A DNA stretch of 64,000 nt, taken from NCBI RefSeq assembly GCF_937616625.2, contig NC_065573.1:5161001-5225000 (forward strand), read 5' to 3'. This DNA comes from Mercurialis annua (taxonomy: Eukaryota > Streptophyta > Magnoliopsida > Malpighiales > Euphorbiaceae). Shown here in pieces: positions 36,539 through 49,422 of the stretch. Position 1 is the stretch's first letter, and every line of letters begins with the position of its first letter. Both the position numbers and the translations under genes were made by a program. The notes under the pieces were generated by a model, which was given only the letters and a program-made list of their open reading frames with translations, was not told where the DNA came from and did not search any database.

Positions 36539-37194
36539 TTTGTGAGATTTCATGATATTTGCTATTGAAAATTCTTAGTTTTGTTTGTGTAATTGCGTAT
36601 GATTGTTTCATATTACTTTGATTATCTACATAACATATTTACTTTCACACACTCACTAAACGAGTCAGATTCGACTTGTCACTTTGCATTAGGATAGCCG
36701 GAGCGAGTAGTGATACTTTCATGGGAAGCCTGAAGTAGTACGTGAAAGTCTCCACCCAAATTTCTCCAGACTTCTCTAAGTCAAACGGGGATTTTTATTT
36801 GCCTGAACTCAAGCAACATAAAAGCACAATAGTTTGGGACCCTTTTGGACCAGCCTGTTTGCCTACCTTATATATAGAGCGACAAGTACATAATTATTCA
36901 TACACAGAGAGACACATATTAACCAGAGCTGTAAATTATTTCAAACATTTGCATGTTCTATGTTGCATAACTCTTGTTTTTTTCTTTGTCTTATGTGCAA
37001 TATTATTTTAATTATTTTATCTTTTGATGCATATTTCATGTCATGAAACATCATACATTTGTACATGCTTTCTTTTCAACCAAAACAACATTAATAAAGT
37101 TTTTAAAATTATTTTATAAAGGTAAAAGGTAGCTCGTCATCCAAAAGGCCAATCCACCACACACTGATACTTAATCCGCTTTAAATGTTCTGAA
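36539..37194 (+). mobile_element. Leader of the Tat/Ogre element
   Basis: Untranslated region between primer site and gag. It contains a TATA-like ttatatata near 36868, which may be incidental. No coding sequence supported. Confidence 0.5.
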
Positions 37195-37471
37195 ATGGAG
37201 AAAGTCATTAACTATGTTAAGGTAAAAGTGCAAGATCTTGAGCAGCAAATTTCTGGGATTCCGGAAATTAAAAAATAAATCTGCAAGCTTTTGGAATTGA
37301 TCAAAGAAAAAGGTGTTATAGAACTGCCTAATTTTCAAATGGGAACTCCTCAACATCCTGACCAAATTGGGTAATCTTCCAAACTTTGGATTACACAAGT
37401 AGCATATTCTCATCCTATTACTCAATGCCTCACTTAAGGCACTAAAACAATTAAAGCACCAGATTTGGATA
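37195..37471 (+). pseudogene. gag: Tat/Ogre gag, N-terminal part (interrupted)
   Basis: It starts at ATG 37195 and encodes a coiled-coil-like N-terminus (MEKVINYVKVKVQDLEQQI), with TAA stops after 27 codons and again downstream. It ends at the insertion point of the 37472-48134 element, after which the same gene resumes at 48135. Gag is the structural protein that forms the virus-like particle. Internal stops make it non-functional. Confidence 0.7.
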
Positions 37472-40033
37472 TGTCACGACCCAAATTCATGGATCGCGAC
37501 CGGCGCTAGGGAATGGGAGTGGTTGCTCCGAAACCCGTAGCAAGCCTAAAATCCTTTATTATTTTTTCGCGTTTTAAAACATAAAAATGTTTGCAACCTC
37601 GTTGCGGAAACACTTTAACACCTTTATTAAAAACGCGATCGCAATTCAAGATCATATATCACATATGATCTGTTTTCAGAAAATATCGTTAAAACCTTTT
37701 TCTCGTTTAACGTAAACACATTTCTGAAAACTGGGTCTTAAGACCGTGATTGTATTTCAAGAAATCAGAGCGCAAACATCAATCTCAGTTGACGCACCTG
37801 CTCTGTTTTCAATACAATCCTAAAATGCTAAATCATGAAACCAGTGTATCTCTCAAACAACTGGTCCAAGCATTTTAGAAAACATGCAGCTTTTCGAAAC
37901 TTATATCTTACATACAGTAGTTCAATCAGAGTTTATCAAAATAGTTTGAACTACTGTAAACAGAAAGACAGACTTCTCGTACCCAACTACTTGCAGCTCT
38001 AGAGGTATGACTGACGATTTCCGGAATTATTGTGGAAGTCCGACCTCGTACTTGATTACCTGAAAGGTAAACATTGGGGAGGGTCAGAAATATAAATATT
38101 TCTGATTGAGTTTACATATTTACAATTGAATATTTAAATCGCATATATGTAAAGCATTTGTACATATCAAAAATATTACCAACTACTTGATCCAGATGAA
38201 ACCCTACAAGGTAGACTATTGTATGGGTCTCAACCTACACAACATGGGCCTTAGACCGTGAACTGAATCACTGCCGTCTAAGCCGGGTGTCTGGACCGTA
38301 ACGGTGAAACTGCCATCACAGTACTGCCTGTGACCGTAACCGTTACTGCCGTCTCAGACTGTTAAGTCAGGGTCGCTAGCACTTCCAACGCCCAATGACA
38401 TTAACTGACCTCTATGTCAGACACAGTCTCGTATCTAGCGTACTACTGGTGATCACACAGTCCTATTGCAAACAAATAGGAAGTTTGTTCCAATGGATCT
38501 TTCATGGTTAATTATACTAGTGCGATTTATTATTTAAAAACAGTTTAAATATAAATATTCAAAAGTAAAAACCACAAAGTAAAACTCACAGAACCGATGC
38601 CCCCATTTTAAAAACGTAAGCTCCCATCAAGCTCGTCAGTCAAACATGTTGGTGTTTGGCTCGCTAGATCGACCACTCGTCGGATCTAATTAAAATTCAA
38701 ATGTCAAAACACATCAAACATTAAATTTCTAACTCTAGTCGTATCGTATAAGCGATAGACTCAATACCATTTCTATTTATAGACGACTCTATAAACAGAA
38801 CATATAAATTAATCTTGAAGTTGAACTTCTCGTTCAAATCGTAATACCACTCTTGGTATAAACTTATAGTCCTTTTAACATTAATCACATTGATTAATGT
38901 AGGGTTTTATTAAAACCTAACACTGTTTTAATAAACCAAAGATCTTTTACTTTACATAAACGTTTTAACCTTTTTAAAACGTCCTAGTTCACTTTTCGGA
39001 GTCCGATTGGACTAATGTCGAACAAACTGTTCGAAATAGGGCGAAAATGCTCCGCCCCTAACGTCGGCATCGCTATGCGTTCGCACAGCAGGGCCTGTGC
39101 GTTCGCACAGTAGGGCCTGTGCGCTCGCACAGGCTGTGCGTTTCGCACAGCCACAGGGCGATACCCCGGGCTGTTCCGACGTGCTTCAACTCAAAATTTC
39201 GTTGCAAACACTTAAACACAATCAAAGCAATCCTAATTCGCAATCGGAACGTCGAATCGATTCGAATTTGATCGATTCGATACGGTCGACGTTATAATTT
39301 TAATTATAACTCAAATTACTAATAACCGAATTTAAATTACTGATAACCAAATTCAAATTAACGGTTATTACCTCGAATACGTGAGGATCCTCGAAGAAAT
39401 CGAATCGGAATCGAGAAATCGACGAAACCTAAATCGCGCGTACCGTTTTTAACTAGCAGGCACGTCAATTGAACTAGCAGGCACGTCAAACCCAAACCTG
39501 CAGTGAAGGAAATGGCGCACCCCCCCTCCTCTATTTATAGAATTTTGATTTGGCTAAAGTACCATTTGGTACTAGCTCAATCATGCACTTTAACTCTAAT
39601 TTTAATTAGTCGTCCGTAGTTCAAACAGAGACTAATTCCAAATTCCGTCAAACTTTACCCAAAAATCCAATAAAATATAAAACGAATAAAAATATAATTT
39701 TTATTCGCATCTGACTTACATTTTATTTTTAATAAATCTCCAAAAATTTATGAGGTCCAAATCAGTCCCACTTAAATAAAATTACTATGTCCAAATTCCA
39801 TAAAAAATTTGACGGTAGCTTCGTCAAATTATTCGTGAATATTAACATCAAGATTATTCGCTCGGAACTTATAAATTATTTTATTTTAATTTGGACTAAC
39901 AAATAATATTTAATTAGTTAATAATTGAAAACTAATTAAAGTAAAAGTTTAGGGTAAAATGGACAATTTTCCATAATTGCGGCCTAAACAGCACCGCCTC
40001 TCTTTTTTTTTTATTTTTTTTATTTTTAATATA

Positions 40034-40076
<43 letters not shown>

Positions 40077-40543
40077 TAATTTATATTCGTCCATAACTCG
40101 TCAAACTTTTTGAGTTTTGACATTTTAATTTCGGGGTTTTGTCCGAAATCTTAAACTCTCCATTTAGAGTGGTACATTGATATTTTAATTATCAATATAT
40201 CAATTTATACGACGCTAAAGAGTATCACCTTCACACTCATTTATTAAAATTTAAATTTCCGATTTAAATTTTAAACTCATATTATTACGATACTCTTTTA
40301 CGGATTCGTATAAATTAAATTTACATTTAAATTTAATTTACGTATTCCGAATCTATTAAATCACTTCCCGTGATTTAATAATCTTAAATAGTCAAACCTA
40401 CTATTATCATTTGACTATTGAATTTAGTATTTCTGAATATTTTTCTTAATATTCGAACCCACAAAATATTATTTTTAATATTTTGATTACTCCAATTTGA
40501 CCTCGTGGCATATTCTAATTACTTAAAATTACGGGGTATTACA
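37472..40543 (-). repeat. 3' LTR of the hairpin-tiled element
   Basis: TGTCACGACCC...GGGGTATTACA. Perfect stems include 37649-37671 (9 bp), 37672-37731 (11 bp), 37748-37819 (9 bp), 37820-37878 (10 bp), 37914-37957 (12 bp), 38878-38900 (10 bp), 39909-39940 (10 bp), 40356-40378 (9 bp), 40387-40419 (10 bp) and 40463-40484 (9 bp). A minus-strand TATA box ctataaatagagg is at 39524-39536. An (AT)n tract is at about 40030-40072. Confidence 0.95.
39070..39162. repeat. GC-rich hairpin cluster ctgtgcg/cgcacag
   Basis: Repeated palindromes of the form ctgtgcgttcgcacag, with extra copies in direct order. In minus-strand sense they lie some 350-450 bp downstream of the TATA box, so they are probably transcribed. 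The right LTR has a shorter version at 46672-46745. Confidence 0.9.
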
Positions 40544-40553
40544 TTCTCCCCTC
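40544..40553 (-). other. Polypurine tract
   Basis: On the minus strand aggggagaa precedes the LTR start tgtaatacccc, next to the attcgtcctcgaattta block conserved among these families. Confidence 0.8.
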
Positions 40554-43500
40554 CTTATAAAAATTCGTCCTCGAATTTAAAATCCAAAACCAAGTATTCA
40601 AATGACTTCATTCCAAGTTTTTGTACGTCAATTCTTATACTTTAAATAGCATAAGCTTAACTCCAAATATAGGTAGGTTTTAAGCCCTATCGTTACAGTA
40701 GTCGTGTACGAAGCATGAAATACTTATCACGACACTAGCTCATCGGTTGCATATTTATGCAACTTCCTTATATGTCACGATTTATCGTGACTTGGAGTTA
40801 ACGCTCCACATTTCGTTATAACATAGGTTATATTCTTTATCGTATTTCTCTTAACCTCTTAATTACTCTTACTCTTTGGATCAGTGTCTTTCACTGAATG
40901 TTCTTCGTCTGTCAACGAAGCGTAAATCCTTACACTGTTCAATCGTATATACTTACACGATCTCTATCTCTTTCCACTTTCCTTTGCCTCACTTTTCTTA
41001 ACACAAAGAAGATATATTTCTTTGATTGCCTAATGCTTCTTATAGCATTAGTTAGTATTTAAACGATTCTCTTAATCGTATATACTATTTCAATTCCACA
41101 ATTAGCATACACTTAGGGTTGTGTATAATCTTACTACTGGGTTTACCCCTTTAAGTCGTTTGTTACTTATGGGCAACAAACGATACTATCTTCTAATCAT
41201 TGATCTAAAACTTTTTAGAAGTTTTAGTCGCCTGTAGACTTCTCCTTTATCGTCTAGACTCTCGTCAACTTGCTGTTATCTGCAAAGTTTTGAGAGTATG
41301 AAACGTATGATCTTCATCATACTGTTCATAACCATTTAAGTCAAAACTTTCCTAGTACTTAGGTATTTTGACTAATATCCTTTGACATCTCTTCTCATTT
41401 CCATTCTAGTTCTGGCAATATTGCCAAAATCAGTATAGTCACTGGCATTCTAGTTTGACTTACGGGTCCTTTGGACACTTTACTATTATTCTTGTCACCT
41501 CTTTCTATGTACCGTTCCCTCGATACATTTATATGATGTCATAGTACCTCTTTGTGGTACTAAAACAAAACACTTTATAGTGACACTCAGACTATACATG
41601 TCTGGTTCACACAATCTATCGTCCTATTTCAGTATTTTATCAATAATACTGAAATCGCAAACTTTTCTTTGCCGCTCTACATCTAGCACATACTCCAATT
41701 GGGTATTTCTAACTTATACTCTCGCTGAGTTAATCACTTCATATTGGTCTCATACTTAGTTGAGCCAATAAAATTCTAAGGTTTAAGACTTTGCGTCTAA
41801 TACCTGATCATACTTGACAATTCAAGATATGAACGTCTTGTTTAATAATCACTAGCACAGTAGTGTAGTATGCATATACTTTCTGCAAATCTCCACACTT
41901 TCATTGCGCTACTCTGATTCACAATTCACTAACTGTTCCCTTTACAGTTAGGTTATAGGATCTCTATATAACATTCTTCTTATATCATAATCTTTTGGAT
42001 TTACTTACCAAGCATCTTTTCCTGTCTAAAAATCAACATCCATTGAATTTTAGTTTGTAGGTAATGTATACATTATCCTACAAGTAATGTCTCTCGACTT
42101 CTATCACAATATCTCCTATTTCTTTAAATGGTTCGCACTTTATATCACACTACTAGTGTCTTTCGACTTTTAGTGCGACTATAACTATTATCAATTTCCA
42201 ATTCATACATTGACAATTTACCTCGTGCTTTCTCAGTCATCGAGGAACATTTTCTATCACTCGATTATGTTACATGTCATAACATATCTCTTTTAACATC
42301 TTATGAATAGTGCTAATGCTTGCACTATAGCCAATCATTCCTTTTAAATCTCCACATCCAATCTTACGTTGATTTGACTAATCAACTTTCCCACTTTCTT
42401 GGTTGATTCTTGGTACTAGCGCAAAGATTTTTTTTTTAATCTTGCAATAACATTCGCAATGTTCTGCGACATCCAAGAAATCACAATTTTTATAGCCATA
42501 CTGGTTATTTTCACCTAACAACCACTTGAATCTTTTTCAAATTTACTAGATGCCATCTCAGACTTCTAGTGTCTCCTAAAATGTCACTCACATTTAGAGA
42601 ACCTAATTTAATTCTGATGTTTTCTCAGAATTTATAACACTAGTCGCACACATTGTGCGTATCCTTCCTCCATTAGTCACATATATCAATCGTCCATTAA
42701 CACTTCTTCCAAAAATAATCCGGAAATAGCTTGAGTACATGTTCTTATATATCTCATAAGAACAGTTGAAGTGTTCGCTCACTCCATGTTCACATCAGAA
42801 CTAATAGTACTCATACTACGTTCTGCAAATCCACTTATCGAATTTAACTTATACTACCTTTATGGTAGGCTTTAGTCTAACTTCTTTTGTTTCCACGTTT
42901 AACAAACGTGTGAGGCGTATTTCTATTATACTTCTCTATCTCTCTTCATGCAATACTCTTTTGCACTCCTATAATTATGTCTACTACTAACACCTTCACT
43001 GTCAGTATATCTTATCCCAATCTCAATTGAGCTTAAATTTGTGACTTTACTTACATTATAGCTAGGTAAAGTCAAACTCACTATTGTACGTATCGATTAA
43101 ACATTTCCATGTTACTTACAGTATCGATACATACCAATCACAGCTTATGTTTTCTCTTTCCATTTAATAAGCGATTTACCTTACACTCGTACGCTTATTT
43201 CATCGTAACTCGTTTCAATACGATGTTACTTTCTATATTACTTTCTTATCTCCTCATATATCTTTACTATATGCTGTGCCCCTTCACGGGTCTACAGTCT
43301 TTTTCCTTTCATCATCGCGGAACTCTTATCTTGATATCCAAATATTTCTACTCTTAGCATGTCATTTACCTTAAACTATGGCTTACTCAGAATCTTTTAT
43401 TCATTCTGATGCATAACATTCTCATATCTCATATCTTTGATCTGACTAACTCTACGTATCGCATTTTGAATATCCACATATAGCCTCCATGCTCGCAGCT

Positions 43501-45054
43501 AAGAGTCATCCTCAATGTTCTATAGCCACTACTACATTTAATTAACTGACTATCAATTTCTCGCTCCATTTTCAAAACATTTCATATTAAAAATAAAACA
43601 TCTATTTCACATTTTTCACTTTTGGTCGGCCATACTTTACACATTTCTGGCCCGACATTCAAAATACATGTACTCTACATGTATATTCCGTTACCAGCCA
43701 GCCAAGACTTTACAATCACAAGGCCCGGTTATCAGAATTTTCACAATTTGAAACTATTGTTTCTCAACAGTTTTCAAATTCATTTACATATATATGGAGC
43801 TTACATTGATAATCCTAAGTTAATTAAACTCAATACTTCATAATTTCATCACTTGCACTTTTGGCTTACTGCCAAAATTCACGCAAGTTTCTCATCAATA
43901 CTTTCAAAAATATCCATCATCTAAATTTCTGTTTGACGATCGCAACGGTTAACCTCTAGGCAACCATTTTAGGAATATCATATTCCAAAATTAAACCAAA
44001 CCAACTGTTTAATTAAAAGTTATCAGGGTTTTACTACACCCTGTCAGTTTTCAGACATCATCTGAAACTCACTTCATCTATACAATATCTCTATCAACTA
44101 CACTTTGAATCTTGCGTCTTCCACTTACTTTGAGTCTTCCTAAACTCAAGTTATACTATTTCTAGTGAGAAATCGTGTTTCTCCAACATCTTGACCACTG
44201 CTCAATCAGTATGTTTTATTTGACCTTTCTTACTCCTAGTGTCTCAGGGTACAATGCTCTAGACATCTTATTTAAAGATATTCTTATCCTTAGCTGTCGT
44301 ATCTCAGATATATTTATCTATCTGATACAAGTTGTAGTTCATTTAACTACAAATAGCTGTGTACTTCCCAGTCACAACTTTATTCTCCAACTTCCCCTCT
44401 TGTATGCTTCTGTTGCCCCCTCGAGAATCGCTTACTACTTGATCTCGAGTATTTACTTTTGTTACAGAGTTCTGGTCTAGGTATACTTACAAGAAAAACA
44501 AATCTGTTTGAAATATTTCAACCATTTGTGCGCACTTTCAAAACAATTTGTTTAAAACTCATTTTTTTAAACATCTACGTAATTGTACATAGGGTAATGA
44601 CGTCTCATGTCTAGGCACAATTATGCTTTTAAAATCATTTAAATGAATAACCATAACAGGTTATATTATTTGGTTTTTGTAAGTTTCCTTCTGACCCTAA
44701 ACTCTGTAACCAGTAAGATTTCTCCACAACTACTCCACTTCTCTAAATTCGTATTTCTTCTGTCAGTCGTCTCCTTGTACTACTATCGAATGACTTCGAC
44801 AGTGTCTTCACGTTATTTCCATGCTTGATATTCAAGCATCGTTATCGCGTCGTCTAGACGACTCGCATGCGTATATCGCAGTCTTATATCCCAAAAGGGA
44901 AGGCTTAGAACCTATGAAACATAAGAATATATGTAGGAGACATGACTCGAATCCTATGTGCTGCAGTAGTTCCTATGAGTACCTATGACATCTACCCCAT
45001 ACTTTATTTCCATGTATCAGCAATGTTTTTAAATTCTCGAGTCCGAGAACTATT
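40554..45054 (-). mobile_element. Non-coding, hairpin-dense interior
   Basis: Between 40746 and 44862 I could list at least 36 perfect or nearly perfect inverted repeats with stems of 6-8 bp or palindromes of 14 bp. Examples are 40746-40763 gttgcatatttatgcaac, 40774-40791 gtcacgatttatcgtgac, 41157-41182, 42056-42082, 42741-42763, 43043-43073, 43090-43130, 43166-43199, 44821-44839 and 44849-44862 (gtcgtctagacgac). Several open frames occur on the plus strand but show no protein features. Confidence 0.8.
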
Positions 45055-45066
45055 GCTCTGATACCA
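45055..45066 (-). other. Primer binding site for initiator tRNA-Met
   Basis: The minus strand reads tggtatcagagc four bases after the 5' LTR, the same arrangement as at 25086-25097. Confidence 0.92.
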
Positions 45067-45070
45067 AGTT

Positions 45071-47619
45071 TGTCACGACCCAAATTCATGGATCGCGACC
45101 GGCGCTAGGGAATGGGAGTGGTTGCTCCAAAACCCGTAGCAAGCCTAAAAACCTTTATAAATTTTTCGCGTTTTAAAACATAAAAAGGTTTGCAACCTCG
45201 TTGCGGAAACACTTTAACACCTTTATTAAAAACGCGATCGCAATTCAAGATCATATATCACATATGATCTATTTTCAGAAAATATCGTTAAAACCTTTCT
45301 CTCGTTTAACGTAAACACATTTCTGAAAACTGGGTCTTAAGACCCTGATTGTATTGCAAGAAATCAGAGCGCAAACATCAATCTCAGTTGACGCACCTGC
45401 TCTGTTTTCAATACAATCCTAAAATGCTAAATCATGAAACCAGTGTATCTCTCAAACAACTGGTCCAAGCATTTTAGAAAACACGCAGCTTTTCAAAACT
45501 TATATCTTATATACAGTAGTTCAATAAGAGTTTATCAAAATAGTTTGAACTACTGTAAACAGAAAGACAGACTTCCCGTACCCAACTACTTGCAGCTCTA
45601 GAGGTATGACTGACGACTTCCGGAATTATTGTGGAAGTCCGACCTCGTACTTGATTACCTGAAAGGTAAACATTGGGGAGGGTCGGAAATATAAATATTT
45701 CTGATTGAGTTTACATATTTACAATTGAATATTTAAATCGCATATATGTAAAGCATTTGTACATATCAAAAATATTACCAACTACTTGATCCAGATGAAA
45801 CCCTACAAGGTAGACTATTGTATGGGTCTCAACCTACACAACATGGGCCTTAGACCGTGAACTGAATCACTTCCGTCTAAGCCGGGTGTCTGGACCGTAA
45901 CCGTGAAACTGCCATCACAGTACTGCCTGTGACCGTAACCGTTACTGCCGTCTCACACTGTTAAGTCAGGGTCGCTAGCACTTCCAACGCCCAATGACAT
46001 TAACTGACCTCTATGTCAGACACAGTCTCGTATCTAGCGTACTACTGGTGATCACACAGTCCTATTGAAACCAATAGGAAGTTTGTTCCAATGGATCTTT
46101 CATGATTAATTATACTAGTGCGATTTATTATTTAAAAACAGTTTAAATATAAATATTCAAAAGTAAAAACCACAAAGTAAAACTCACAGAACCGATGCCC
46201 CCATTTTAAAAACGTAAGCTCCCATCAAGCTCGTCAGTCAAACACGTTGGTGTTTGGCTCGCTTGATCGACCACTCGTCGGATCTAATTAAAATTCAAAT
46301 GTCAAAACACATCAAACATTGAATTTCTAACTCTAGTCGTATCGTATAAACGATAGACTCAAATACCATTTCTATTTATAGACGACTCTATAAACAGAAC
46401 ATATAAATTAATCTTGAAGTTGAACTTCTCGTTCAAATCGTAATACCACTCTTGGTATAAACTTATAGTCCTTTTAACATTAATCACATTGATTAATGTA
46501 GGGTTTTATTAAAACCTAACATTGTTTTAATAAACCAAAGATCTTTTACTTTACATAAACGTTTTAACCTTTTTAAAACGTCCTAGTTCACTTTTCGGAG
46601 TCCGATTGGACTAATGTCGAACAAACTGTTCGAAATAGGGCGAAAATGCTCCGCCCCTAACGTCGGCATCGCTGTGCGTTCGCACAGCAGGGCCTGTGCG
46701 CTCGCACAGCCCTCGCACAGGCTGTGCGTTTCGCACAGCCACAGGGCGATACCCCGGGCTGTTCCGACGTGCTTCAACTCAAAATTTCGTTGCAAACACT
46801 TAAACACAATCCAAGCAATCCTAATTCGCAATCGAAACGTCGAATCGATTCGAATTCGATCGATTCGATACGGTCGACGTTATAATTTTAATTATAACTC
46901 AAATTATTAATAACCGAATTTAAATTACTGATAACCGAATTCAAATTAACGGTTATTACCTCGAATACGTGAGGATCCTCGAAGAAATCGAAGTTGGAAT
47001 CGAGAAATCGACGAAACCTAAATCGCGCGTACGGTTTTTAACTAGCAGGCACGTCAATTGAACTAGCAGGCACATCAAACCCAAACCTGCAGAGAAGGAA
47101 ATGGCGCACCCCCCTCCTCTATTTATAGAATTTTGATTTGGCTAAAGTACCATTTGGTACTAGCTCAATCATGCACTTTAACTCTAATTTTAATTAGTCG
47201 TCCGTAGTCCAAATGGAGACTAATTCCAAATTCCGTCAAACTTTACCCAAAAATCCAATAAAATATAAAACGAATAAAAATATAATTTTTATTCGCATCC
47301 GACTTATATTTTATTTTTAATAAATCTTCAAAGATTTATGAGGTCCAAATCAGTCCCACTTAATTAAAATTACTATGTCCAAATTCCATAAAAATTTGAC
47401 GGTAGCTTCGTCAAATTATTCGTGAATATTAACATCAAGATTATTCGCTCGGAACTTATAAATTATTTTATTTTAATTTGGACTAACAAATAATATTTAA
47501 TTAGTTAATAATTGAAAACTAATTAAAGTAAAAGTTCAGGGACTAAAATGGATAATTTTCCATAATTGCCGCCTAAACAGCACCGCCTCTCTGTTTTTTT
47601 TCTTTTTTATTTATTTTTA

Positions 47620-47651
<32 letters not shown>

Positions 47652-48134
47652 TAATTTATATTCGTCCATAACTCGTCAAGCTTTCCGAGTTTTGACATTT
47701 TAATTTCGGGGTTTTGTCCGAAATCTTAAACTCTCCATTTAGAGTGGTACATTGATATTTTAATTATCAATATATCAATTTATACGACGCTAAAGATTAT
47801 TTTCAAATTTATTACTCCCGTTCACACTCATTTATTAAAATTAAAATTTCCGATTTAAATTTTAAACTCATATTATTACGATACTTTTTTACGGATTCGT
47901 ATAAATTAAATTTACATTTAAATTTAATTTACGTATTCCGAATCTATTAAATCACTTCCCGTGATTTAATAATCTTAAATAGTCAAACCTACTATTATTA
48001 TTTGACTATTGAATTTAGTCTTTCTGAATATTTTTCTTAATATTCGAACCCACAAAATATTATTTTTAATATTTTGATTACTCCAATTTGACCTCGTGGC
48101 ATATTCTAATTACTTAAAATTACGGGGTATTACA
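45071..48134 (-). repeat. 5' LTR of the hairpin-tiled element
   Basis: Closely matches 37472-40543, including most stems. It differs in a shorter GC hairpin cluster, a shorter AT tract near 47620-47650 and a small replaced segment near 47795-47820. Confidence 0.95.
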
Positions 48135-49422
48135 GGATAATTCTAAGATGAAAATTAAGATAAAGACGCAATCACTCGAGTGTGTCCATATGCTAGAAGA
48201 AATGTTGAAAGCTCTTGAGGGAACTGATTCGTACAGCACAACAGATGCCTCTAAACTATGTTTAATCCCTGATTCGGTTATTTCTCCAAAGTTTAAAATA
48301 CCACCCTTTGAGAAGTACGAGTGAATGATTTATCCTCAAATTCGTATATCCATGTATTACGGTAGAATGACTGCCCACACCAGTGATGAAAGGCTATTGA
48401 TTCATATCTTTCAAGAGAATCTAGTTTGGCCAACTCTACAATGGTATATGCAGCTTGTGAAAACCCAATTCAAATGATGGAAAGACCTAGCTCATGCTTT
48501 CATCAAATGATACACGCATAATATGGATATGGTTCCTAATTGGGATGATTTGTGATCAATGGAAAAGAAAAAGGATGAAATATTAAAGGAGTACGCTCAA
48601 AGATGGAGAGACAAGGCTACATAAGTTTTGCCTCCATTAACAGAGAAAGAAATGGTGGCAAACTTCATCGATACCTTGAGTTAGCCGTATTAATGCATGC
48701 TACTTGTGAATACCTCAAACAATTTCTCTGACTTGGTGTTTGCTGGAGAAAGGGTGGATATGGAATTCAGAAAGAAAAAAAAAACTAAGGATAAAACTGT
48801 AAGGGGTAATAATTCCTTAAATCAATACTATGAAAAGAAGAAAGAGGGAGAAACTTACATGGTCAACACATATCTCCTCAAAGCTCCTCAATATCAGTCA
48901 GAATCCTTGCCGACTTACCACGCTCCTTATGTGGCTAATGTAACTCCATCACCATATATCAGCAATACCCTCAACAAGGAATCTCAAACTCTTAAATCGT
49001 CAACACGCAAAGACCTACTTTTAGCAATAGCAATTTTGGGGATCTCTCAAGGCTAACAGAATAATTTGATCCCATTTCAGTCACTTACAGTGAATTATTT
49101 TCTGATTTTCTAAAAGAGGGCCATATCGGCCCGATGCCAATTGTGACTACCATGCGGGAATAGCAGGGCATGCCACTGAAAGTTGTATGGCCTTCAAAAT
49201 GAGAGTGCAATCACTTCTCGATACAGGTTGGCTAAAATGAAATCAGAAGGACTCAACGTCGAATGCCAAGAATAATTATTTGCCCACTTATGCAACTGCA
49301 AAATCCAATACCATTGAAACTAGAGAAGGAACATCAATTCTAACGAATCCTTGATCACATACTTCATTGATAAAGACATTCGAGGAAATCCAGCGGATTC
49401 CTGGATTCTTATACATGAACAC
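48135..49422 (+). pseudogene. gag: Tat/Ogre gag, main part (resumed after insertion)
   Basis: This continues the gene begun at 37195, in the same frame across the target duplication. Recognisable gag features are the start of the capsid-like region (FKIPPFEKYE), RMTAHTSDERLLIHIFQENL, EYAQRWRDKA, EKEMVANFIDTLS, NNFSDLVFAGERV, and a CCHC-like knuckle CDYHAGIAGHATESC at 49142-49186 followed by LLDTGWLK. This order is typical of Ogre-like Tat gag. At least six in-frame stops and some shifts mark it as a pseudogene. It ends where the LTR at 49423 begins. Confidence 0.85.

Larger units (their letters stand above)
37472..48134 (-). mobile_element. Complete LARD-like LTR retrotransposon tiled with hairpins
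   Basis: 10,663 bp with LTRs 37472-40543 (3072 bp) and 45071-48134 (3064 bp), target duplication ggata at 37467-37471 and 48135-48139, initiator-Met primer site by the right LTR and a polypurine tract by the left LTR. The interior of 4527 bp has no retroviral-type domain on either strand. LTR differences, roughly 1-2 per cent by eye, make it older than the 17569 element. Very many perfect inverted repeats with stems of 6-12 bp follow each other through LTRs and interior. It is non-autonomous. Confidence 0.95.

Noticed and set aside
36866..36875. TATA-like ttatatata in the Tat leader as a host promoter
   Set aside because: It lies between the primer site and gag of a decayed element and has no gene downstream other than gag.
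43109..44828. Plus-strand open frames of 60-100 codons in the hairpin-rich interior
   Set aside because: No recognisable motif, opposite strand to the element, and scattered frames. Best explained by low GC and chance.
40544..45070. Possible hidden gag-pol in the interior of the second LARD-like element
   Set aside because: I read the minus strand for the usual landmarks (zinc knuckle, reverse-transcriptase and integrase motifs, pol tail) and found none.
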